Assembly (NCBI GenBank): GCA_937873165.1
Contig: CALMVH010000076.1
Location: forward strand, 1 to 5,763
Length of the DNA: 5,763 nt
Origin: an uncultured Rhodospirillales bacterium
GTDB taxonomy: Bacteria; Pseudomonadota; Alphaproteobacteria; CALMVH01
Direction of reading: 5' to 3'
Shown here: one piece after another, positions 1-5,552 of the stretch
Position numbering within the stretch: the first letter of the stretch is position 1
How the letters are laid out: each line of letters opens with the position of its first letter
Notes under the pieces: generated by a model
What the model was told of the DNA's origin: nothing
Database searches by the model: none
The model's input: the letters and a program-made list of their open reading frames with translations, nothing else
Translations under genes and position numbers: made by a program

Positions 1-274
1 GGAATCATATCTCACCAACGTTGGAAATCCTAATTAATAGGTCCTGAGCCTAGGCAAGTAAGGAACTGTTCAAAGCGATCAGTGTCTTAACCAGAGACCC
101 AATGCCAATCTACTCAGGCTTTTGCGCTGTAGCCCAACTAACCATTGCAGTTTCCAGGCATACGACCGACTAATTTCCTGCCTAGGATTGATGTTAGCTG
201 CGAATAAAGCCGATCTACAGCTTGCTGATCCGTCAGAGATTGCAATGCATCCGGTCGGACCGCGAGGTAGCCAG
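1..274. other. Left-edge region without a supported gene
   Basis: No convincing coding region, RNA gene or terminator is visible downstream of the catalase stop codon. Two open frames of 80 codons cross this stretch on opposite strands, but both run into the catalase gene in other frames and have the irregular composition of chance frames. The only structures seen are a 10-bp palindrome (CCAACGTTGG, 15-24) and a dispersed 8-bp inverted pair (CCTAGGCA at 49-56 and TGCCTAGG at 179-186). Both are short enough to be chance. Confidence 0.5.
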
Positions 275-1354
275 TTACGAATGCACAGGACATTTATTTC
301 GCGTCGAGCGAAACTGTGCACCGTGCTCGTAAGCCATTTTTCTGGCTCGCTGGACCGACCCTAATGGGCGGTGGGCTGCGATACCATGCCATGGGCTATA
401 TGACATCCCGTCATCCAATTCCCTGACGCTGGTTGGCTCCCAGGCGTCTTGCGGAGTTACGGCAATACGCGCAACCGGGATGTACGGACTTTCCTCTTCG
501 GACCAGACAACGGCGATATCCTCAATTGGCATTTTGTCCAGATTGGTACATAGCTGAATCCGTAGTTCCCATTCACCACCGTGGGCAATAACTGCATCCC
601 TGACCTCGTCCCTTAATCCGTCGGGACGATCCTTAAGGTTGATCTTCGCTTTATGCAGAGAGACCAGAACGGGGGATACTGGCGCGACCGAGACCTTCGC
701 AATGTAGTCTCCGTAAAGGATCGCTGCTTGTGAGTAGTAAGTTTCTCCGAGAGGATGGGTTACGGCCTGACCGCCCATTGCTTGAAGCATGGGACTTTGC
801 ATACCGAACATCTCCAGCAAACCCTCAGTGCCTCGGTTGATCACGGACACCGCCTTTTTCACGCCCTCGATCTTATCTGTCGTTGCAGCCAGGCCTTTCA
901 GGTTCAACAGCAACTCTTTTGCTGAGGAAGCAAAAAATGCTGGATTGTTCACGAGTACAAAATCTTGTGTGCTTTCGGCTTCGCTACCAGGCAGACGGTC
1001 ACCGGAACCCCCCAGTACTTTCAATGCAAGACCGCGCGGCGTAGAGACTGAATCATCTAGAATATCGGCGGGCATTGTGGACAACCGCATCGCTACGTCG
1101 AACGTTGCCGGCTTCGTGAAAATGCCTTGAGCGAGTTGGGCCGACAAGCCATCAAGTACAGTCAGCTTCCCGCGAAATAATCCGATAGCTTTGGCATGGG
1201 AGCTGCGGGTTGCATGCCCGTTATCCGCGAATGTCTTCTCCCGTATCTTTTCCATCGTCGCATCGAGATCGGCAGCAGTTTCGACCTCGTCTTTCATCGG
1301 TGGCTCCATGGAGGCGTCGAAGCGAACCGGGACGCGGGTCTGAGCAATTGTCAT
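275..1354 (-). CDS. Catalase-superfamily heme protein (small SrpA-like catalase family protein)
   Basis: The protein is 359 aa from the chosen start and belongs to the catalase-like superfamily, in the short group that lacks the C-terminal flavodoxin-like part. It probably binds heme and acts on hydrogen peroxide or organic peroxides. No signal peptide is seen, so it is likely cytoplasmic. Numbered from this start, the visible motifs are: SSHAKA with the candidate distal His53; the segment with RLST then TPRGLALKVLG (about 90-115); TQDFVLVNNPAFF (about 129-141) with the Asn expected in the heme pocket; and YSPWHGIAAHRPLG (about 319-332), followed by RARKMAY with candidate proximal heme ligand Tyr342. 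The frame stays open to a TTG at 1423. I chose ATG 1354 because GAGAG lies 7 bases upstream (1362-1366); ATG 1360 is an alternative. The candidate promoter at 1389-1413 would make starts at or above 1387 impossible or leaderless. Catalase versus peroxidase activity cannot be decided from sequence alone. Confidence 0.88.
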   Translation of the reverse strand: MTIAQTRVPVRFDASMEPPMKDEVETAADLDATMEKIREKTFADNGHATRSSHAKAIGLFRGKLTVLDGLSAQLAQGIFTKPATFDVAMRLSTMPADILDDSVSTPRGLALKVLGGSGDRLPGSEAESTQDFVLVNNPAFFASSAKELLLNLKGLAATTDKIEGVKKAVSVINRGTEGLLEMFGMQSPMLQAMGGQAVTHPLGETYYSQAAILYGDYIAKVSVAPVSPVLVSLHKAKINLKDRPDGLRDEVRDAVIAHGGEWELRIQLCTNLDKMPIEDIAVVWSEEESPYIPVARIAVTPQDAWEPTSVRELDDGMSYSPWHGIAAHRPLGSVQRARKMAYEHGAQFRSTRNKCPVHS

Positions 1355-1388
1355 GGTCATACTCTCGTGAAGGTCAATTAAGTCCATG

Positions 1389-1413
1389 AACAGGCCAAGA
1401 AGACTGTCGTTCC
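1389..1413 (-). promoter_or_regulatory. Candidate EcfG (general stress sigma factor) promoter for the catalase gene
   Basis: On the minus strand there is GGAAC (1413-1409), a 16-base spacer, then TGTT (1392-1389). The alphaproteobacterial EcfG consensus is GGAAC, 16-17 bases, CGTT, so only the first base of the -10 element differs. Transcription would begin near 1382, leaving a leader of roughly 28 nt that includes the GAGAG ribosome binding site before ATG 1354. The position relative to the gene is what would be expected. The assignment is by motif only. Confidence 0.6.
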
Positions 1414-1432
1414 GCAAGAACAATCAAGGGCT

Positions 1433-1739
1433 GTGAAAAACGACCATTTACCTGTGATCGCCAGCGAGCCCGTGAAGACGGCGGACACGCGCACGTACAT
1501 GGCGGCGAAAACACGGTTCTTGAAGGAGATCGCCTATGCGACGACATCTAAGCCGGCACATATAGCATCCTTGGGCGGGGGATCTGCGAACGGGGCGACA
1601 AGATTTCGCTAAGTTGGTGGAACGCGGGATTGTGGAACGGGCCGGGTCTCGGAAGAACAGCCAATATCCAATGATCTCGTCATCGGGCGGTTGGCTCGCA
1701 AATTCTCAAACCCAAGGCTCAATCCTGCCGTTCCGCTGA
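1433..1739 (+). pseudogene. Probable decayed C-terminal winged-helix end of a Fic-family protein
   Basis: Two plus-strand frames read as consecutive pieces of one degraded protein. From GTG 1433 to the TAA ending at 1612 the frame encodes AAKTRFLKEIA, then TTSKPAHIAS and GSANGAT. In the next frame, open through 1739, it continues as DFAKLVERGIVERAG then SRKNSQYPM (1602-1673). From memory, Fic proteins of the DUF4172-containing type end in a helix like AKARFW, a TTSK/IA helix-turn-helix, an A-RDL--LVERGIL recognition helix and a wing with a Ser/Arg-rich turn and Tyr. The order matches, with a frameshift near 1600 and an apparent internal deletion after KEIA. The catalytic Fic domain is absent. 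This is pattern matching by eye and the boundaries are approximate. No similarity is claimed for the part after about 1673. Confidence 0.4.
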
Positions 1740-1855
1740 TACGTAGCGCAGGCCCACTGGAACTAACACCGGACCGGGGCGTCCCAACGGATGCAAAGCA
1801 CTGCGCTCTGCAACCTGAGGGGTTCAGCTTGTTGGAACTGACAAACGCTGTTTGC

Positions 1856-1880
1856 GGAACGCACACCGTGAGCTTGGGTT
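1856..1880 (+). promoter_or_regulatory. Candidate EcfG (general stress sigma factor) promoter for the DUF4142 gene
   Basis: GGAAC (1856-1860), a 16-base spacer, then GGTT (1877-1880) followed by T fits the EcfG consensus with one mismatch in the -10 element. It lies 58 bases before the DUF4142 start codon, which would give a leader of about 50 nt. A small inverted repeat, CAAAC-GCT-GTTTG (1842-1854), abuts the -35 element and could be coincidental. A second GGAAC at 1834-1838 has no matching -10. Confidence 0.55.
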
Positions 1881-1938
1881 TCAGTATCGGAATACATCGG
1901 TACTCTTCCCATGTGCCCCACAAAAGACAGGATGAGAA

Positions 1939-2559
1939 ATGACTGAAATTAATCACTCCAGCACCAAAACCAATGCGCGCCGGACCTTCTTAGGGCAAGC
2001 CGCACTTGCCGGTGTTGGTATTGCCACACTGGGGCTCGTCAGCTCTGCTAAAGCTGCAGCCATGCCGCAGCAGACAGATGCGAATAATGGCCACGATTAC
2101 GCTATGACTTTGCCAAACGCGATGAACGAAGCCCAGTTCCGAAAGGGCGTAATTGGGCCAGCAACACTATCACGCGTGACCAGCGAAATGGGTGTCGACA
2201 AGGCGACCAATGCTCATGCAAAGGAATTTGCCAATTTTGAGCTTCGTGAGGCGATTGCGGTTACGACCGTCCTGGCGAACTTGAAAACGCCTGTGCCGCC
2301 AATGGATGCCACGGCGAAAGCAACGCTCGCAAAAATTCAAAATGCTTCTGCCGGCTCGGAGTTCGACATGGCCTACATGCAAGCCCAGCTTGAAAACCAC
2401 GAATTCCTTCGCGATCACACTGTTACCTATCTGAAGAACTCTTCAGGTGCGACCAGCATGGCGGAAATGAACGGACGTAACCTTGCAACTCTCGCATTGG
2501 CGACGTTCACTGAGCATGTGCAGATTTGCAAAGACATCCTTGCCGAATTGAAGGCCTAA
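1939..2559 (+). CDS. Tat-exported DUF4142 family protein (ferritin-like, predicted periplasmic)
   Basis: The protein has 206 aa. The N-terminus carries a twin-arginine signal: ARRTFLG at residues 13-19 (R14, R15), a hydrophobic stretch to about residue 36, and an Ala-rich cleavage region ending in SAKAAA (36-41). The mature protein should therefore be folded in the cytoplasm and exported to the periplasm. The remaining ~165 residues are almost all helical. They match the general layout of DUF4142, a helical-bundle family related to ferritin-like folds whose biochemical role is not established: FRKGVIGPATLSRV, AHAKEFANFELREA, FDMAYMQAQLENHEFLRDHT, then a last helix with EHVQICKDIL. The usual second-helix His after 'fA..Mv.dH' is not evident, so metal binding should not be assumed. 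The start is supported by AGGA six bases before the ATG. DUF4142 genes often occur beside catalases and other stress genes, which agrees with the neighbour here. Confidence 0.8.
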   Translation: MTEINHSSTKTNARRTFLGQAALAGVGIATLGLVSSAKAAAMPQQTDANNGHDYAMTLPNAMNEAQFRKGVIGPATLSRVTSEMGVDKATNAHAKEFANFELREAIAVTTVLANLKTPVPPMDATAKATLAKIQNASAGSEFDMAYMQAQLENHEFLRDHTVTYLKNSSGATSMAEMNGRNLATLALATFTEHVQICKDILAELKA

Positions 2560-2571
2560 CGAGCATGCGTG

Positions 2572-2607
2572 CAGCAGGGGTAAGTGCTTTCGGGCTTACC
2601 CCTGCTG
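2572..2607 (+). terminator. Strong hairpin terminator after the DUF4142 gene
   Basis: A perfect 13-bp GC-rich stem pairs CAGCAGGGGTAAG (2572-2584) with CTTACCCCTGCTG (2595-2607) around a 10-nt loop. It begins 12 bases after the stop codon. No T-run follows, as is common in GC-rich alphaproteobacteria, so it may stop transcription inefficiently or mainly protect the mRNA 3' end. Confidence 0.7.
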
Positions 2608-2784
2608 ACCCAGCACATTGGGCAATCGGCATAGCTGTATTGCTGGCTTGAGTGTAACCCGATCGCGGGCTGTTCAATCTTGTAATGGTCGCTGCCATTT
2701 ACAGGGTCCGGCTGCTGAGTGGACGGATGCTGGAATCAGTTCAATGGCTGACCAACCCTCCCTGTTACGAAGACTTCTTATCCC

Positions 2785-2801
2785 GGCATTGTCACGTTAA
2801 C
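2785..2801. repeat. Left terminal inverted repeat of the IS6 element
   Basis: GGCATTGTCACGTTAAC matches the reverse complement of 3557-3573 at 16 of 17 positions; the mismatch is T versus G at position 13. Beyond this the similarity continues only weakly (CTCGCC against TCCTCG). Confidence 0.85.
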
Positions 2802-2836
2802 CTCGCCAGGTTGCGGAAGGCTGCGTGAAGCCGGTC

Positions 2837-3532
2837 TCATGCTGCGATAGTCGCAGCATTCCATGACGCCGCCGCCTTGCTACGGAACTGCCGGAGGGTA
2901 TGTCTGGAGATGAGGTGCCGCTGCAGGTCAAAGGTGTTGTATATCGCGGCATGGACGGAGAGGAAGCGCTGAGCCGAAGCAGGTGATTTAAAGCCCTGCA
3001 TCTTTCGTTCTCGTCGCCGGATGGGCCGGTGCGAGTTCTCGGCGCGGTTGTTGGCCCTGAGGCTCTGATCGTGCTGGCCGCCGAAGCCCAGTTCCCGCAA
3101 CGCCGCGGCGTAGGATTTCAGCTTGTCCGTCACGAGCGTGCGCGGTGCAAATCCCTGGCGCTTCATCAGCTTGCGCAGGAGTTTCAAGGCTGCTGCCTTG
3201 TTTCGACGTCGCTGGATCAGCATGTCCAGCACCTCGCCTTCGCTGTCGACGGCGCGCCACAGGTACATGTGCCTGCCGCCCACCCGGACCACCATCTCAT
3301 CCAGATGCCAGCGGTCGTCCGGCCGGTCACGAGCGCACCGCAGATTCCTGGCGATGGCGGGACCGAACTTCAGCACCCAGCGGCGGACCGTTTCATAGCT
3401 GATGTCCAGACCACGCTCGGCAAGCAGATCCTCGACGTCGCGGTAGCTCAATGTGAACCGCATATACAGCCATACGGCATATCGGATCAGGTCGGGCGGG
3501 AAACGATGACGGGCATAGGAAATCGGTTTCAT
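2837..3532 (-). CDS. IS6-family DDE transposase
   Basis: The protein has 231 aa, normal for this IS6 subgroup. An N-terminal helix-turn-helix region (SYRDVEDLLAERG then SYETVRRWV, about residues 29-53) binds DNA. The DDE catalytic domain follows: HLDEMVV (Asp78), LVTDKLKSY (Asp136) and NNRAENSH (Glu165), then the basic RRRERKMQGFKS. It catalyses replicative cointegrate transposition of the element. All three acidic residues are present and the frame is unbroken, so it is probably active. I chose ATG 3532 (MKPISYARH) by similarity to family N-termini. An in-frame ATG at 3547 would add five residues, and neither start has a clear ribosome binding site. The frame stays open to 3937, but that extension crosses the right inverted repeat and leaves the element, so it is not part of the gene. 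Confidence 0.93.
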   Translation of the reverse strand: MKPISYARHRFPPDLIRYAVWLYMRFTLSYRDVEDLLAERGLDISYETVRRWVLKFGPAIARNLRCARDRPDDRWHLDEMVVRVGGRHMYLWRAVDSEGEVLDMLIQRRRNKAAALKLLRKLMKRQGFAPRTLVTDKLKSYAAALRELGFGGQHDQSLRANNRAENSHRPIRRRERKMQGFKSPASAQRFLSVHAAIYNTFDLQRHLISRHTLRQFRSKAAASWNAATIAA

Positions 3533-3556
3533 CGCTGTTTGTAGCATGGTCGAGGA

Positions 3557-3573
3557 GTTACCGTGACAATGCC
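3557..3573. repeat. Right terminal inverted repeat of the IS6 element
   Basis: It reads GTTACCGTGACAATGCC on the plus strand, the inverted partner of 2785-2801 (16 of 17). It lies 24 bases upstream of the transposase start codon at 3532. An outward-facing ATG at 3569-3571 lies inside the repeat. Confidence 0.85.
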
Positions 3574-3935
3574 CGCGTGGCTCAAGAACATAGTTTTGCG
3601 TGACCTTCAAGGATCGTTTGAGACCGTCTTGAGTCATGACTTCAAAGTCGGCACTGGCAAGACATCGCTCCCTCCCCTGCCGCCCCGGCATGCATGATCG
3701 CGCTCTGAGCCGGACAAACGGCTCGATAGTCCTACCTTGGTAGCCGCCGCGGCGGGTGGTGGCTTGCTGTGGCATGTTTCCACCTGCTGTCTTGCCGCAG
3801 GCACGCGCCAGCGCCACGATGACCATTTCCAAAAGGCCTGGAATGTGAGAGGCAGGTAGCCGACACGCCGCTATAGCCGATCGCTTGCCATTCGCGATCC
3901 GCTTGAAAAATGGTCTGGCTGTCTCGGGAGGAGAC
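3574..3935. other. Region of about 360 bases between the IS and the LOV kinase, no supported gene
   Basis: No full gene or clear promoter is visible. On the plus strand a 42-codon frame starts at the ATG inside the IS end (3569) and runs to 3697, reading LKNIVLRDLQGSFETVLSHD early on; I do not recognise it and it may be a gene remnant cut by the IS. On the minus strand the transposase frame is open throughout, which in GC-rich DNA is weak evidence. The last bases carry a strong ribosome binding site (GGGAGGAG, 3927-3934) for the kinase. The kinase promoter probably lies here, but I cannot place it by motif; no GGAAC-type EcfG element is seen. Confidence 0.5.
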
Positions 3936-5036
3936 ATGAAGCAAACCGAGGACTGGCATCTGACCGATGTCCTGAATTACGATCAAGGCCGCGCCGACCC
4001 GTTCGCGGCTGCTGTTCGCGCCACGCGGATGCCGATGGTGATCACCGATCCCAACCAGCCGGACAACCCGATCGTGTTCTGCAACCAAGCCTTTCAGACC
4101 CTGACGGGTTATTCGCGTGAGGAAATCGTAGGCCGTAACTGCCGTTTCCTCAAGGGACCGGACACTGACAAGTCGAAGGTGCAGAAGGTTCGCGCCGCCA
4201 TCGAGGCCGGTCACGACGTGGAAGTCGACCTGCTAAACTATCGCAAGGATGGCACGGCGTTCTGGAACGCTCTTTACCTGAGCCCCGTTCGTAACGATGC
4301 CGGCGAGATAAAGTTCTTCTTCGCATCGCAACTGGACGTCAGCGACCGCATCAATGCGCAGGAGCTGATACGGCACCAGAAAGAGATCGTGGAGAAGGAG
4401 GTCGAGTCCCGAACCGCCGATCTCCAGGCTGCGCTGGAGGCAAAGACCCTTTTGCTTCACGAGGTAGACCACAGGGTCAAGAACAACCTGACCATGATCG
4501 GTTCGCTGCTGCGCCTCCAGGCACGGAGCGTCAACGATCCCGTTATAACGGCCAAGCTGGAAGCCATGCTGGAACGGATCGACGCGCTTGCGACCGTGCA
4601 CCGCAGGCTTTACCAGTCGAACGACATTACGCGCTTCGACATCGGCGCCTTTGCTGAAAATCTTGTATCCGACGTGGTCGGGTCGAGTGGACGAACCGAT
4701 ATCATCATCCGCTCGACCGTCGAAAAGATCGAAGTTGCGTCCAGCAAGGCCGCACCCCTTGGCCTTGTTCTTAACGAGTTGCTGACCAACGCCGTCAAAC
4801 ATGCCTATGCGGATGGCCGGCCGGGTACGCTGAAGCTCAACGCGAGAGTCGACCACCAGACCGCGTCCATCGTGATAAGCGACGATGGCCCTGGCATGCT
4901 TGCCACAGCCCAGCACGGCCTAGGCCGGACCCTTATAGATCGTCTATCGCGCCAGGTAAACGCCAAGGTGCGATGGGACGACGAAGCTCCCGGAACACGC
5001 GTGACCCTGTCATTTGCGGTTGAGGAGGTGTCGTGA
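3936..5036 (+). CDS. Blue-light-sensing LOV histidine kinase (HisKA_2 type)
   Basis: The protein has 366 aa, is soluble, and has no membrane segment or signal peptide. Residues about 20-140 form a LOV/PAS domain: GYSREEIVGRNCRFLKG with the adduct-forming Cys69, then NYRKDGTAFWN (101-111) with both flavin-contacting Asn, and FFFASQLDVSD with Gln132. It should bind FMN and form a cysteinyl adduct in blue light. A helical linker with coiled-coil character (about 138-172) leads to the HisKA_2 phosphoacceptor segment LHEVDHRVKNN (His179). The ATPase domain follows, with NELLTNAVKHAY (N-box, Asn285), DDGPGM (316-321) and HGLGRTLIDRL (327-337). The architecture and length resemble the Erythrobacter EL346-type kinases. 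ATG 3936 is chosen over an in-frame TTG at 3885 because GGGAGGAG immediately precedes it. One deviation is Lys73 where LOV domains usually have Gln (NCRFLQ). It overlaps the regulator gene by 4 bases, so the two form an operon. Confidence 0.94.
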   Translation: MKQTEDWHLTDVLNYDQGRADPFAAAVRATRMPMVITDPNQPDNPIVFCNQAFQTLTGYSREEIVGRNCRFLKGPDTDKSKVQKVRAAIEAGHDVEVDLLNYRKDGTAFWNALYLSPVRNDAGEIKFFFASQLDVSDRINAQELIRHQKEIVEKEVESRTADLQAALEAKTLLLHEVDHRVKNNLTMIGSLLRLQARSVNDPVITAKLEAMLERIDALATVHRRLYQSNDITRFDIGAFAENLVSDVVGSSGRTDIIIRSTVEKIEVASSKAAPLGLVLNELLTNAVKHAYADGRPGTLKLNARVDHQTASIVISDDGPGMLATAQHGLGRTLIDRLSRQVNAKVRWDDEAPGTRVTLSFAVEEVS

Positions 5037-5482
5037 GCCCCCTCTACTCTCCACTCAATGTCCTGATCGTGGAAGATGAGGCTGTACTGGCCATGGACAT
5101 AGAGGCGATGGTGGATGATGCCGGCCACCGGGTCGTCGCCGAAGCAACATCCTTGTCTGAAGTCGAAGCGTTGAACGAGGCGACGCGCCTGGACGTCGCA
5201 TTTGTTGATATACATCTGGCGGGCGGGACCAGCGGCATCGATGCGTGCCGGTTTATCCGCAAGCGCTGGTCGGCGGCCCTGATCATCTTCGTAACGGCAA
5301 ACCCGCTGAAGATCCCGGAGGACTATGCCGGGGCCCACGGCGTAATTTCCAAACCGTTTTCGCGCAACGGCCTGATGTCCGCCATGCGGTATATCGAGCA
5401 GGGCATTTACGATCCGCCGCCGTCCCTGCCACGGCCTGCCAGCTTCGTGGCCTCGCCCGCCTTTGCGGCGCGGTGGAACTGA
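5033..5482 (+). CDS. Single-domain response regulator, partner of the LOV kinase
   Basis: The protein has 149 aa: one receiver domain and no DNA-binding or enzymatic output domain. The visible receiver residues are Glu14/Asp15 (IVEDE), phosphoacceptor Asp59 (FVDIHL), Thr88 (FVTAN) and Lys107 (SKPFS). The C-terminal ~25 residues are Pro/Ala-rich and probably disordered. The start is GTG at 5033, overlapping the kinase stop as GTGA, with AGGAGG at 5023-5028. Translational coupling is likely. It should take phosphate from the upstream kinase. Without an output domain it likely acts by protein contact or as a phosphate sink, as proposed for LovR beside LovK in Caulobacter. That role is inferred from the family, not visible here. 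The subgroup signature is not strong enough to call it LovR itself. Confidence 0.92.
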   Translation: MSPLYSPLNVLIVEDEAVLAMDIEAMVDDAGHRVVAEATSLSEVEALNEATRLDVAFVDIHLAGGTSGIDACRFIRKRWSAALIIFVTANPLKIPEDYAGAHGVISKPFSRNGLMSAMRYIEQGIYDPPPSLPRPASFVASPAFAARWN

Positions 5483-5486
5483 CGAC

Positions 5487-5531
5487 CACGTGGGAGACAT
5501 ACCCGGGCGATCCGGTCACGTCTCCCACGTG
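5487..5531. terminator. Perfect 12-bp inverted repeat after the regulator gene, probable bidirectional terminator
   Basis: CACGTGGGAGAC (5487-5498) pairs with GTCTCCCACGTG (5520-5531) around a 21-nt loop, beginning 4 bases after the regulator stop. There is no T-run on either side. It sits between the regulator and the end of a probable convergent gene, the expected place for a shared terminator. Because each arm contains the palindrome CACGTG, a protein-binding role is an alternative. Confidence 0.55.
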
Positions 5532-5552
5532 CAACGCAACAAGCTTGAGCCG

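Larger units (their letters stand above)
2785..3573 (-). mobile_element. Complete IS6-family insertion sequence, 789 bp
   Basis: The element is bounded by inverted repeats at 2785-2801 and 3557-3573 and contains one transposase covering most of its length, as is typical for IS6 members of about 0.7-0.9 kb. IS6 elements usually move by cointegrate formation and make 8-bp target duplications. Here the outer 8-mers are CTTATCCC (left) and CGCGTGGC (right). They differ, so no duplication is present. I do not recognise the exact named IS. Confidence 0.88.

Noticed and set aside
1355..1423. N-terminal extension of the catalase frame to a TTG at 1423
   Set aside because: No ribosome binding site at the TTG or at ATG 1387, and a candidate promoter lies at 1389-1413. 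ATG 1354 has GAGAG at 7-base spacing.
1842..1854. CAAAC-GCT-GTTTG as an operator for the DUF4142 gene
   Set aside because: Five-base arms next to the -35 element are too short to distinguish from chance, so it is mentioned only as context.
2608..2784. Possible gene remnant between the DUF4142 terminator and the IS
   Set aside because: Frames here are short and interrupted, and no family resemblance was found on either strand.
3029..3544. 171-codon plus-strand frame
   Set aside because: It is antisense to the intact IS6 transposase, with no recognisable motifs; a shadow frame.
3885..3935. TTG start for the LOV kinase 17 codons upstream
   Set aside because: ATG 3936 has a strong GGGAGGAG directly upstream, and the extra residues are not LOV-like.
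3533..3937. Extension of the transposase frame upstream to 3937
   Set aside because: It crosses the right inverted repeat and leaves the IS; family similarity starts at MKPISYARH. The open frame outside is a GC-rich coincidence.
3732..4214. 160-codon minus-strand frame
   Set aside because: It overlaps the LOV domain coding sequence on the opposite strand and shows no family motifs.
4233..4916. 227-codon minus-strand frame
   Set aside because: It is antisense to the LOV kinase; a shadow of a GC-rich gene.
4805..5500. 231-codon minus-strand frame
   Set aside because: It is antisense to the end of the kinase and all of the regulator, and Arg-rich; a shadow frame.
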